Under the pieces are notes generated by a model that worked only from the letters and a program-made list of their open reading frames with translations, did no database searches and had not been told where the DNA came from. Positions 36,044 through 49,935 of a stretch of DNA of 64,000 nt are shown here, one piece after another. A program made the position numbers and the translations under genes. Source of the stretch: Ustulina deusta (Eukaryota; Ascomycota; Sordariomycetes; Xylariales; Xylariaceae); the NCBI GenBank assembly GCA_023159155.1, contig JAJNNX010000001.1, forward strand, positions 2,852,001 to 2,916,000, written 5' to 3'. The number at the start of each line of letters is the position of its first letter. The stretch's first letter is position 1.

Positions 36044-36820
36044 CAGGACGCTCAGCAACTGGTTGAGAACATCAGTTGGATATGAGTTAGAGGATCTCCT
36101 GAGATCCTTTGTATGATACCAAACGCGACATGATCTGGGGGACGTCACAGCAGGGGTCTCACATAGGTGGCTTATATTTCACAGCATGGTCATTAGTTCG
36201 TATTCCATTGGAATAATCCGGCGTTAAGGATCGTAACTTTCCAATCGGGAGGAAGCTCGGCTGAACAATCAAGGAGTTGTTGGGGGCTGGGGTTTCCTAA
36301 GGATTTGGTCGGGTGCACTATACCCATCCCATGAACTATACAATTATCGTTGAATCTCACCAGATAGGCGATGCCAGTACCTACTTAACAAAGTGTTTCT
36401 ACCGATAATTTTGGGAACGCCAAGGCGTCACCTTGCCCTGCCATCTAGTTTCGTTGAATGAGAGGAGAGCGACGTCAATGGAGGCACCTTAAGGCTTACA
36501 AAGAAAGAAAAAGCATGCTCTCGTGCGAGCACTTGTGGGCCAAAGCGTCTCTAGAGAAATCAAGTATGTTTCTCCTAATCAGCGCGAAAAATACTCGGGT
36601 AGGCAATGCTGTAAATTTTAGGTTTGTGAAACCATACCTGCTGGTTAGATAATTAAGCGACGTTTAGGTACCTATTAGCAACCCCACTTCGTTTATATAA
36701 CATCACTTCTCATGATCGGACTTCTTGACGCTCCGGGCTGCCGTTGAACCGAAAGCCATTATTTGCTTGTCTTTTCAAGTAGAGAAATAGTAGATAACTG
36801 CGCTGCGGGTCATTGACAAA
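36044..36820. other. intergenic between Rictor and THI20-like gene
   Basis: Contains the Rictor 3' region and the promoter and leader of the thiamine gene. No gene is visible. I looked for a TPP riboswitch and did not find the conserved blocks. Confidence 0.55.
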
Positions 36821-39232
36821 ATGACAGACAAGACGATCCTCGTCGTCGCGGGTAGCGACTCATCCGGTGGCGCGTAAGTTGCTAGTCTCACGAGATATTA
36901 CTTCTCTTACCAGGAGGACGAGATGAAATTAATACTCGACCAATATTCGGGGTATTTGAACTGATGGGACATATTGACAGGGGCCTTGAAGCAGACCAGA
37001 AGGTCATCGCCGCTCATGGCTGCTACGCCATGACGGCCACGACGGCGCTGACGGCCCAGAATACCATGGGTGTCGACGACATCCATCAGATTCCGCCCGA
37101 GTTCACGAGAAAACAAATCGATGCTGTGTTCAGAGACATCCCGCCCAGAGTTGTCAAGACCGGTATGCTGAGCTGTTATCTTTGGCTTTGACTTTGACTG
37201 CATGTCTGATGCTACTGATGGATGCAGGAATGTTGGGCTCAGCGGCCACCATCGAGATGCTTTCTCAGGCACTAGTCGACTACAAAGTCAACAAGCTAGT
37301 TTTGGACCCGGTAAGCAGGAAACCCGCAGATCAAACCCCCTATATTACGGCGAGCATTCTCGAGACCGAATACAGCTGAACATTGCTTACGAAGGTTATG
37401 GTGGCTACTACGGGCGCCCAACTCCTCCCCGCAAAAGCCGTTACTGAATTGCGCACGCTTCTACTGCCCCTGACCTTCATCCTGACGCCGAATATACCAG
37501 AGGCCAAACTTCTGCTCACGAACGCCGGCGAGGCAGCCGGGGATGTCCGGCGCCCCGAGGATCTAGAGGATCTGGCGAGGAAGCTCTGCGCCCTCGGTCC
37601 TCGGTGGGTGCTCGTTAAGGGTGGGCACGTCCCCTTCAAGAAAAACGGCATCGCTGCTGCTTCGCCTGAGGAGAGAGAGATCGTCGTCGACGTCCTCCTC
37701 GGACCTGACGGAGACGTCACTAGGATCGAAAGCCCACATGTCGATTCCAGGAACACGCATGGCACCGGTTGCTCGCTCGCTGCCGCCATCGCTGCTAACC
37801 TTTCCATGGAAATGCCGACTGTCGAAGCCGTGCGCGCTGCGTGCCGGTATGTTGAGGCTGCTATCCGAACCGCGCCGGGCTATGGGAGGGGTCATGGCCC
37901 GCTTAATCACTTCCACTCGACGTATATGTTGCCTTTTGCTCCGTGAGTTCCTTCTGGGATTTGGCACTTCATGAGACATGTTCATTTCTTCCTTTCCTTC
38001 TTCTTGTTGTACGCTAATTGTACCAAGAGGACGGTTTGTGGAATGGTTGCTTTCTCGCCGGGACGTCGCCCCCGTGTGGCATCTCTACATCAACCACCCC
38101 TTCGTGCTCGGGCTCGGGAATGGCAAGCTACCGCTTGAATCGTTCAAGAAGTATCTCATCCAGGATTACTTGTACCTTGTACACTTTGCGCGTGCAAACG
38201 CCCTCGCGTCGTATAAGGCAAAGAATATTCGGGACATCGCAGCTGTACGTCGACGATATTAACGAGAGCGGAGAGGAAAGATTGCGCATTAGTGAGGGAA
38301 ATGCTAATTTTTTCTTCTTACCTCTTGACCTAGGGAGCGAAGCTCGTCCAGCATATTCACACCGAGATGGAGTTACACGTTGACTATTGCAAGAGCTTTG
38401 GCATTGAGATGGAGGAGATCGAAGCGACAGAGGAACATCAAGGTACGTAACGACGCCTTACCTCCAAGGCACATACGGCTATTGCCCTAGGTTAGGTAGT
38501 AAGTCACTTGCTAACAAGTAGATTCTTTCGATTAATTTACAGCCTGTACGGCTTACACGAGATATGTTTTGGATATCGGGCAGTCTGAAGACTGGCTCGG
38601 CCTCCAGGTCTCCCTAGCGCCCTGCCTGCTAGGCTACGGCGCCATTGCGAAGCAGTTGCATGCCGATCCACGCACAAAGACTGAAGGAAATACGGTAAGT
38701 GAATTTATGGTCATTTGTACTTGCGTACTCCTACCTATGTTGAGACACCGAGGGCTCTTGTGAGGGCCGGCGTCGTGCTCTGATGACTCCTTCTACTCCC
38801 CCCCCCTCAAGATGGCTGAAGGGGCGGGCACTGATGCTGGATATTGCAGTACTGGCCTTGGATCCTTAATTATGTTGCAGACGACTATGTGCAGGCTGTT
38901 CAAACAGGATGCGGTAAGTCATCCCCAGTCTCTAATCCCTCTACGGCAGAATGTTGCATTGAGAAGATGGGCGAGAATAGGAAAGGGGCGACCGTTATTG
39001 ACATACGTGATGATAATGCAGAGCTCATGGAAAGACATGCTGTTCTGCTTTCCCCTTCTAGGATCGAGGAGCTTGTTAAGATATTTATTCACGCGACGAA
39101 GGTAAGATACATCTTCACACATGTTGACGAAGGGGGCGGGATATAGGATCTTTGCCTGGGGCATTCATGGGCTGGTTGCTGACATGGCAGCAGATGGAGA
39201 TTGGATTCTGGGAGATGTTCCCGTCTGCTTGA
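36821..39232 (+). CDS. THI20: bifunctional HMP/HMP-P kinase (ThiD) - TenA thiaminase II fusion, Thi20-like
   Basis: Thiamine pyrimidine synthesis and salvage, about 508 aa in ten exons. Introns: 36874-36980, 37163-37227, 37311-37394, 37943-38027, 38245-38333, 38443-38542, 38695-38849, 38914-39021 and 39102-39193, all phase-consistent. The N-terminal half (to about residue 285) is the ribokinase-fold ThiD domain that phosphorylates hydroxymethylpyrimidine twice: AGSDSSGGAGLEAD at the substrate site, the DPVMVATTGAQLL block, and the anion-hole motif NTHGTGCSLAAAIAANL with its catalytic Cys/Gly region. The C-terminal half is the all-helical TenA domain (VWHLYINHPFVLGLGNGKLPLESFKKYLIQDYLYL..., CLLGYGAIAKQL, YWPWILNYVADDYVQAV) that hydrolyses thiamin breakdown products. 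At the last junction two in-frame acceptors (39190 and 39193) are 3 nt apart, so one Gln may be present or absent. Confidence 0.93.
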
Positions 39233-40125
39233 TGATGGGCTTGGGGGTCTGGGGGATATAAACAACATCATGATAGAGCTGAAGAAAAAGCAAGGAGAAA
39301 CCATAGGGAGACGAAGCATAGAAAGAGGACTGGGACTCGGATAAGGTACCGAATTTAAAGACCTCGATCTAATCCATCTTATGTTAACCCAAGTCATTGA
39401 CTGACTTCTCTCTTCTCCCTCACAAAATAAGGCCGTTCATTCACGGTATTATAATATACCTAGGTAGTTTGAGGGACCATAGGTTAGATAGAAGATCACT
39501 TTTACTTACTATCACAACCAATAACGTGGGCACTTAAATGTGCCGCAATCAACATCTCCTAGATAAGTAAGTACGGGCAGAAGAACGGCTTATCGGCTCA
39601 TCGGTGCCTGATAGGACCTCATATCGGTACGTATACGTACCTGCCTTTGTCAGCAGCTCTGCGCACAGGCCATTGTCCAACTTTTCTTTTGTTGCTCGTG
39701 TAGTGTGTAGTACGGTAGGTACTTTAGGTAGCGTGCCAACTTAACCGCATTTGTTGGCCAGCCCATCCCATAATGTGGGGCAAGCCTGCCTTAGTGCCAA
39801 AAAAAATTGACTGGCAGTGAATTTTCTTTGCCTCGATCAATACAATACAACCCAGCAGGAGAGACATTCCTATCTCTCTCCTCCTAATCAACAATATCCC
39901 ATCTCACCATCTTACATCCAGAATCACATCCCGCTCCCATATCCCGCTCATTTTTGCAGGTCGCACTCCTGCATTCGTTCTTCACACTCGAGAGAGGCCT
40001 TTATTTTAACCCCCTTCCTGCGTAGTTATTCTGTTCGCGCGCTGTACTTCGTTGGACTCGCCTGCATATCTGCCTCATTACCGACTCGCAACAACAACAA
40101 ACAACCTATACCCATCAACAGGACC
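39233..40125. other. intergenic / DBP2 promoter and leader
   Basis: No gene supported. From about 39830 the sequence is pyrimidine- and CAACAA-rich, typical of a fungal 5' leader for a highly expressed gene. A copy of the CCTAGGTAG motif lies near 39460. Confidence 0.55.
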
Positions 40126-42635
<2,510 letters not shown>

Positions 42636-43710
42636 TTGAATTCTTCTACAGGTGCCTCCAAGATCCCGAATTTTCATTACGACATAGCAATGCTCGTGGG
42701 ATTGTTGAGGTCATCTTCATTCCCAAAAGCACAAACGGCGTTATCTAGAGGGTTTGGCTGATTAGACATGGTAATATCGGCTTTCTTCAAGTCGTGCATC
42801 TCTTCGCCGAGATATGCACGTGTCATTGTTCCTTTGATTTCGTCAAGAGATGTGACAAGGTCCTCTAGGTTTCTAAGGACAACTCTACCTTAGCTTGAGA
42901 AGAGGCACAGCATTTGTTCTATGTTTCAGGGCCCCTCTTGAGGAAATAACTGGCAGCCTTGCCTGTTAACATGCCTGCAGGACATGGGCTGTGGAACTCG
43001 CTGACCCGATTCTAGATTGGAACTGCTAAGCTACATCATATTGACTTCCAAAGTCTTCCATGTTCATGTAGATTCCCTTGTCCCAGCTGCACTCACTAGG
43101 AGGCAAATCAGACAGCTTAGGTAGCATAAGAACGCTTCTTAATATCATTCCCCCAACTCGTGACACTAGCTTTGGTGGTGGTGAATATTCCTCATGTTAA
43201 CCAGTGGTCGACTCAACAAGATGTCAAACATGAGGATCCTTGCAACGGCATATAGTTTCCGGCTTTCATTTGCTTCTTTCCACCTCTGCCGAGTCCTGGC
43301 CACATCAGGAACTTCTGGAGTGGATAAGGTTATTCAAGATGGCACTTCTAAATAGGCACACAATATATCCGGCCCAGCTCCATTTACCCGGTTCTCGCAA
43401 CTCACATTCCGCTCAGATTCTCTTTCCATCTTGGCATTATATGCTGGTATGACGCCTTTCGGTTCTAGATGATGGCTTGCTTGTTGCTTGTTGCCCTTTC
43501 CCTCCTGCATTTGGGTTTATAATTCCATCGTTAGGATAGCAATAGGTATTCCTTAGTTTGTGTGAACCATTTTTGTTGGACTTATTTCTGTCTCGTCAAC
43601 ATCTCCAAAAAGGCTGTCGTCCCCACAAGCAGGCTACAAGAATAGGCGGCCTATCAAGCCAAGATTTCGCAATTTCACGTTCGATCGTTGTTATTGAATT
43701 GGTATCGAAC
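42636..43710. other. intergenic between DBP2 and AA9 gene
   Basis: About 1.1 kb with no supportable gene. It holds the DBP2 3' region and the AA9 promoter. Frames at 43240-43452 and 43558-43857 are chance overlaps; the second contains the first AA9 exon in frame. Confidence 0.55.
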
Positions 43711-45221
43711 ATGAAGGCCACGGGAGTACTCGCGTTCTTTGTTGGCGCCATCCAGGCCGCTCCTCATTGTATGTATATATCGAACTTGTGCTATTCGTCA
43801 TTACACCGGTGTTCTGCACCATCTTCATCTCTATTCAAGACTCTACTCATAGTTTAGTGTCTCTTGGAGATTTCATGTTCTCATAATATATACCTAAGCG
43901 CCCCGACTGTATACTCCTGTTGTTCCTCGTCATATTCATAAACTGTTCAGACACCTTCCCCAAACTTGCCGGAACGTCGGACTGGTCGTCGGTACGCCAG
44001 GTTAGTATTCCAGACTCATTCATCCTTGTTCTCAACGTACCTCGAGAGTAAGCGCTTGCTTAACCAGGGATATTGCTACTCCTGTTGTTGCCTTAACAAG
44101 CTCACGAAACACTCCACATCCTTCGTCGATGCCCATTTCTAACATCATTGTTTCCAAATAGACGGCCAACTTCCAGAGCAACGGGCCTGTGACGGACGTG
44201 GCAAGCGATGCGATCCGATGCTACGAACGGGCCCCCGGCGGCGCACCCGACATCACCACGGTTAACGCCGGCGGCCAGATAACCTGGCAAGCGGCGCCGA
44301 ACATCTACCACCCGGGCGCGTTGTCCGCGTACATGGCAAAGGTCCCCAGCGGTCAGACTGCCGCCACGTGGGATGGCAAGGGCGCGGTCTGGTTTAAGGT
44401 CTTCCAGGATATGCCGTCTGTTAGTGGTGGACAGTATACTTGGCCATCGAATGGTGAGTCTTCTTGTTTGGTTTGCAGTTGATAATCCTAAAATTTGGTG
44501 TGGGGGCCAGAGAAAGAGGCAAGAGTGATTAGGCATTTTACTGCAAACGTACTGACTTGTGTTGTCCACACAGGAAAATCCCAGGTTGGCTTCACTATTC
44601 CGCAGTGTCTGGCTAATGGTGATGTGAGTATTCTCGGAGCCATATTCTTCTTCCCGTTCTGCCCTGTTTCGGAACCCGCTAGATCACGCTCAGCATGGCA
44701 ATTACTGATCCGAGTGTTGTAGTACCTCTTCCGCATCGAGCATGTTGCCCTTCATAGGTTAGTCTACATCCTACGCTCTTGTTGCTTATATTCAGGTTAT
44801 TTTCTCCCTCCTGGATGGAAAAGGTCCCCTCCTCTAACCCCTAGTCCCCCATATTTTCGCCTTCCACTCTACACTTTTCCCGTTCTTCATTTCTATCATC
44901 CCCAGCTTACTTCCCTTTAAAACCTATCTAGCAACCACCAGCCCGCGTTATCACGAGGCAAAAATCCATAAGATTATTGGCAAGACTCTACAGATAGCTA
45001 ACACACATTTCAAATGCAGCGCGAGCTCCGCAAACGGCGCCCAGTTCTACATCTCGTGTGCTCAGATCACTGTCTCCGGTGGTTCCGGTTCCAAGACGCC
45101 GTCAAACCTCGTCTCCTTTCCCGGCGCCTACAAGAATACTGACCCTGGTCTACTCATCAATATCTACAATAACGGTGGCAACACCTACCAGCCTGCCGGC
45201 CCGTCTGTTTTCACTTGCTAA
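43711..45221 (+). CDS. AA9 (former GH61) lytic polysaccharide monooxygenase
   Basis: Secreted copper enzyme that cleaves cellulose or related beta-glucans oxidatively; about 228 aa, no CBM1. Exons: 43711-43768, 43951-44000, 44162-44453, 44574-44623, 44723-44757 and 45020-45221, all phases consistent. The signal peptide (about residues 1-18) runs up to APH, so His19 should be the mature N-terminal His of the copper histidine brace (HYTFPKL). The second brace residue is His86 (NIYHPG), and the axial Tyr is Tyr172 in the [10 protein letters not shown] block. TWPSNG, the IPQCL Cys block and [17 protein letters not shown] are family signatures. Pro at position -1 of the expected cleavage site is unusual. 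It probably responds to plant cell-wall material, but no regulatory site is claimed. Confidence 0.93.
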
Positions 45222-45906
45222 GGAGAAGTAGTGAGAGGAGGATGAAGAAAGGTTGGTTGGTATATTGGATGGTATATGTGTCTAGAGCTATCTTTATCTA
45301 TATCGAGAATACAAGACATCCTAAAAATCAAAGTCGAAAGCACGTGGGGCTGTCAAACCATTCCCAATGGCGCCCTAAACGACGAAGGGGTATCCACGGG
45401 AGGTAGATTTTGCTTGTAGAAATTAACCCCCTCGTGATCAAATAGTTGAGGGGGCGATTACTGTGTTCTCGATGTAACACATTCAAGTATATTCCCGCTG
45501 ATTCATCCTTCCTCAGGCGAGTCGTCTATGTCCGTGCGCAACATTATGTTACGATAATGGCCTCTAGATTCCCTCTGGCTTATGTCTTTTGCCACTCGAC
45601 TCAGCGACGTCGTGCTCACCCGACCCCAAATAGGTAAAGTCTACTTACATTTCTTTGCAATTCTAGATTTGTCTTGATATGATTGAGAATGCCGACTACG
45701 CAAGGTAAATGGTCACATATTCTATCCATATACAAGAGGTAATACCTTCGGTCGTACAACAAAAACCCAAGATCCGCAATTCAGCACTTATCTCTCTAAT
45801 CTGTGATATCGAAAGCCGAAAACCGCTTAGGGAGAATTCAATAAAAAGGAACCAGAGAAGGGGAATGAAGAGACAATTGTCAAAAAAGGATGACACTCTT
45901 GACTGA
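45222..45906. other. spacer between AA9 gene and tRNA-Asp
   Basis: No gene supported. It holds AA9 3' sequence; the region just 3' of the tRNA (plus strand 45880-45906) contains an A-run (minus strand oligo-T, near 45883-45888) that could stop RNA polymerase III. Confidence 0.55.
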
Positions 45907-46037
45907 CTCTCGATCGGGGAATCGAACCCCGGCCACCTGCGGCTCGCTCTTGAGATGGCTACTAATGTCCACGATCGTGGATTACGTATCATCTGATGAA
46001 TGACAAGCAGGTATCCTCACCACTAGACCAATCGAGA
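45907..46037 (-). tRNA. tRNA-Asp(GTC) with a 59-nt intron
   Basis: On the minus strand the 5' acceptor strand TCTCGAT (46037-46031) pairs perfectly with ATCGAGA (45914-45908), with discriminator G at 45907. The D arm reads GTC...GAT. The anticodon stem CCTGC (beginning 46012) pairs with GCAGG (45940-45936). The T arm is CGGGG-TTCGATT-CCCCG, matching the B box GGTTCGANTCC. The anticodon is GTC (46004-46002). A 59-nt intron (46000-45942) lies between positions 37 and 38, the canonical place, and contains GGAC, which could pair with the anticodon as fungal tRNA introns do. The intron is long for a nuclear tRNA. Strong confidence in type; the intron ends could shift by a base. Confidence 0.85.
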
Positions 46038-46280
46038 TGCAGGAAAGTACCAGGGTTGGTGTCTGCATGGATGTCAGGAGTGCTGATTGCAATTATTAAA
46101 CAGCATGGCATGCAGCTATGGGTCGAGAATAAGCCACTAGACTAATCGAGATGCAAGAAGAATCAGGGTGGTGTCCACGTGTATTAGTTGTTGGATTGCT
46201 AATTGCAGTTGTTAGTATAGCATGCAGCTGTGGGTTGAAAATCAGCAGTGATGGCCAGACCAATCGAGATATAGGACTGA
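46021..46280. repeat. tandem ~114-118-bp repeat carrying tRNA-Asp 5' fragments
   Basis: Units begin at about 46021, 46135 and 46253 (the third is truncated soon after its start). Each begins with CACTAGACCAATCGAGAT or a near copy, the complement of the tRNA-Asp acceptor and D-arm 5' part, and continues with alignable unique sequence (GCAGGAAAGTACCAGGGTTG..., TGATTGCAATTATTA..., GCATGCAGCTATGGGTCGA...). The first unit overlaps the intact tRNA's 5' end. The repeat probably arose by tandem duplication of the tRNA 5' flank. Confidence 0.75.
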
Positions 46281-49200
46281 GAGAACCATGACACTCGCAT
46301 TGGGACTAGAGTTTGCTAGGTTAGGTTAGTTGCCGGGTCGTGGCCTAACTTCCATGAGCGGAGTATAGATAGAGGTCATCTCGTTGCATGCTTCATTTTC
46401 TTGCTTAGGCATTGTGGACGCTGCTGCTGTACCACGCATAGATCGAAGCTAAGGGTGAATTTACCCAGTCATTGTCACACGCGGCAACTCATTGGGGCGA
46501 GGTTGTTGTGTCTTACATACAATAAGCAGGCGTGTTTCTATCGATGGTTCTAGACTGGCAGGGCGTTGAATTCCTTCTTAGTCTTAGCTCATGCAAAATG
46601 CCCCAGAACAACAGATTTCAGTGCCCGACGTCTGGCGGGACAAACGATGAACAGGCATCATCAGAGTACCTACCCATTGCAGGAAGGTGAACGTGACAAA
46701 CCTGTTGACTTGAAAGTACCCTGGCAGGGCCTGCAGATTTGTGGCCAACTGAGCCCAGATAGATCGGTACGTTGCAATACAAGCTTATTCAAATCACTGT
46801 TGTCTCTGTAAACTATCCCCTAAACGCTCAAGAAAGCACCCGGGGTGTTGAGAAGGCAGGATTCATGGTGATCGAATGTGACGCTGGACGCATTGAATTA
46901 ATCTCCACACCGCATCTTCTCACGATCTCCTCGCGTGAAAATTAAGTCCATGGAAGTGGGAACTTGCCGTTACCCTGCCATCGTTATGACTTAGCTTTTC
47001 CGTGCCCAGACTGAGGGCGGAATAAAGGAAGCCTCTGGGCATAAATCGCCTGGATCACTAGTGTAAGATCAAGATAGTGTGTGTTTATATGGAGCCCCCC
47101 AGGGGGCTGGTTTGGACTATATCTTAGGTTCTTAAGCCTTGTCATATCTCTTGAACTACTGTTCGCACACACCTTGTCTAACCAGGCCTTGAGGATTTTA
47201 CATATCCGCCTTAATTTAATTTCGGATGATACTGGTGAGGGTAATGCGACCAGGGGAGAAGGATGACGTGGGCGAGGATGTACGGCTTACCACCTGTGAC
47301 GCCTTTGATCGGGTCTTTTCCCCCCACGTGGGAGTAGTTAGAGAGTGTTTGAGCCAAGCAATACAGAATAGAAGAGTGAGCCTCGTAGTCCAAATATATA
47401 CCAGGATTTTAAAGCACTTTGCCGTGTGATTCAACGTCATGAATACCTAAGACGAAAACTAAAAGCATATGCTAAATATAGATAGATCTTGCTAGAATGC
47501 TTGCTACGATTGTTAGTGTACCTTCTAATCAATGATTAGGTTTGGTAGCATCTGCTCACTCTACACTCAAGGCTAGCCTAGACTCCCAGCGGAAGTACTA
47601 TTCAGCATTCCCTCATAAGTAAACGTCTCGAAACTCTATCGAACGGTGAGACACATAAACCGGACTGAATACTCGCATCAGCCGCAAATGACACGTCAAA
47701 AAGGCAGCTTCCGACACCGCCACAGTTTTCCAATGTCTTGTCTCTTTTGTTTATGGGTATAATTCAACAGGTGAACTGTTTCGGACGATTTGGACTGAGG
47801 TGGACGCAAGGGAGAGCTGGTCGTATAACTTTTCCAGACCACGAGGCCAAGCGTTTCTCCGCTGTAACATCAGCCGCATGGTTTTCTCTTGGGAAAACTC
47901 TCGTGACCCTGCATCTATATTGAAATGTCCGCATCTCCGTTGCAAGTCTTCCATATCTCTCTATCCAAAGTTTACCTCTATAGTGAATTGAAAATGTCTC
48001 GCCTGCTTCATTGCTTTTCGGTGCCAATATTCAGGTTAGAAATCAGGGTGGCTTGGATGACCAAGAAAAATCACCCGTTTTCCAGCGCCTCTCAGCAGCA
48101 AGCCACCTATATTAATACATATATTTCGGCCGAGCGGTCACCTGAGGAATGACGGCAGGGCAGTATGCAAGCCACTCTGCTTCACACAGGCATTTCAATC
48201 CATATTTGCAGAAGAGACATGATACGAAAATTTTCCCCTCTCTGGCGGATGTTGTCCATACGGCCCTGGAATGTGGAGGCTGGTTAGCACGAATAGCTAG
48301 TAGACGAGTTAAACAGACGAGATGGCAACTGATGGTAATAGGAGAGGCATCTCGCCAAACATAGTGGTCTGGGAAACCTGCTTTACCACTACTGTGCGTG
48401 TACTACCATGACGACTCCATCGATTCAATGATGTGTAACGGGATCTAGCAGATTAGTGACAAGCGACAGCTCACCATCCGAACCAAGGACCGCACCAATC
48501 GCTGCCTGTCACTCTGGTTCCTACCTTAGACTGATCTCCCACAAGGTGGTGTACCCAAGGACTACTTTAGCAGCCACCGCTAATGTGCTCAAGGTACACT
48601 ACACTCTCTAGTACCATACACTTTTGGCGTCACGGCAGCCTATCCGAAATTACACTAAGAACCACGGACTGCAGCCATCGCCGACGTCCTAAACCACCAA
48701 TGCTTGTGTTCTGCTCTTACTCAACTGCCTATGCTCATATAATCTGACCCACACGTCTGACGCATTGATGATCGAAAGCAGAACAACCTGCATCTTCAGA
48801 TAGGAGAGGATTTTCGGTGGATTGAAGAATACTACCTCATCGACGTCAAGGCCCCTCCCTGTATGATTAGGTAGATGTCATCGTGATGCTTGCTGGCTGC
48901 GCGTCGGAGCTGCCGAAACCCGTAAGGATTGAGGAGGGAAAAAAAACAAGGGCGAAGAAGATACGAATCAGTAAAAGCTGCCTCCTCCTGGTTGGACCTT
49001 AGCATCGTGGGTCCCGTTTCGCAACTACTACCTACATAGAGATAGACAGAGCGAAAATCAAGCGCACTACTGCCAAACGGTCGACCCCAGCGAGCAACAT
49101 CTCATTTCCCCTATCTGCTGCAACTTTGATTTCTCGAATAAGAAGACACAGTACAAGCCAATCCAACCCAATCCATTCCCGTGGGAAATCTTTTAAACAA

Positions 49201-49291
49201 AAATCTCCACCCCGCTGCATGGTGTGTTTGAGGGCATTCGGGGAAATTGCCCAATGTCGTATCCTCGTCGAGATTTTGGATTCCTGCCACC

Positions 49292-49336
49292 GCACAAAAA
49301 ACAAAAACAAAAAACAAAACAAAAACAAAAAAAAGG
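49292..49336 (+). repeat. A-rich simple repeat (CAAAA/CAAAAA)n
   Basis: A run of CAAAAA/CAAAA units ending in oligo-A. Simple-sequence tract with no gene attached. Confidence 0.85.
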
Positions 49337-49889
49337 AACAGCTCCTCAAGGGAGAAGAGTTCATTTGACAGTGGGCATCCACTTATTTTTGACTTCAATG
49401 GCGAGTGGCGGGAGCTGTGGTGCAGCTGAATACACCTTTCTTTTTCAAGGAACGTCGATGTTCACCCATTCATTGACCGCTTTTGCGGCAGGAAATGGCA
49501 GAAGTCGAGCCGAGAACACCAGATCGCAAGCAGATAAGGTGTAGGTACTGTATTCACTTAGACACATACAGGCATGGCATACATGAAAATGGCGTTATAT
49601 CTAAGGATTGAATGGCTGGGCTACCTACTTGTTCGGGCATGGGAAGAGGAGGAGGAAAAAAGGGATAGTGTTGTTGTGCATGATCGCCACTGCAGCTTGC
49701 AGGGGTTCTTTTATATACTAGGTAGATCCAGACAAGTGGGTGATGTTCCCAGGGATCTCAAAGGTATGGATAGGATCACATTCGCCAAAGGAAGCGGTTA
49801 GGCGAAGGCAATGCGATGGTGTAGGGAGTGTGGGACAAGGTATACATAGCCGTATCCCTCGCAGATGGTAGATAGGCTTTTGCTGATGT

Positions 49890-49935
49890 CAGTACGGGGA
49901 GTCGTACCACGGTCTCTTGCCCACCAAGCTACCCT
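49890..49935 (-). other. tRNA-like relic (A and B box remnants)
   Basis: On the minus strand GGTAGCTTGGTGGG resembles a polymerase III A box and GGTACGACTCC a B box with one change from GGTTCGANTCC. They are only about 20 nt apart, too close for a complete anticodon arm, so this is at best a truncated tRNA. Confidence 0.35.

Noticed and set aside
36660..36820. possible TPP riboswitch in the THI20 leader
   Set aside because: A TTGAACC word is present but the CTGAGA and the other conserved TPP blocks are missing, so it is not supported.
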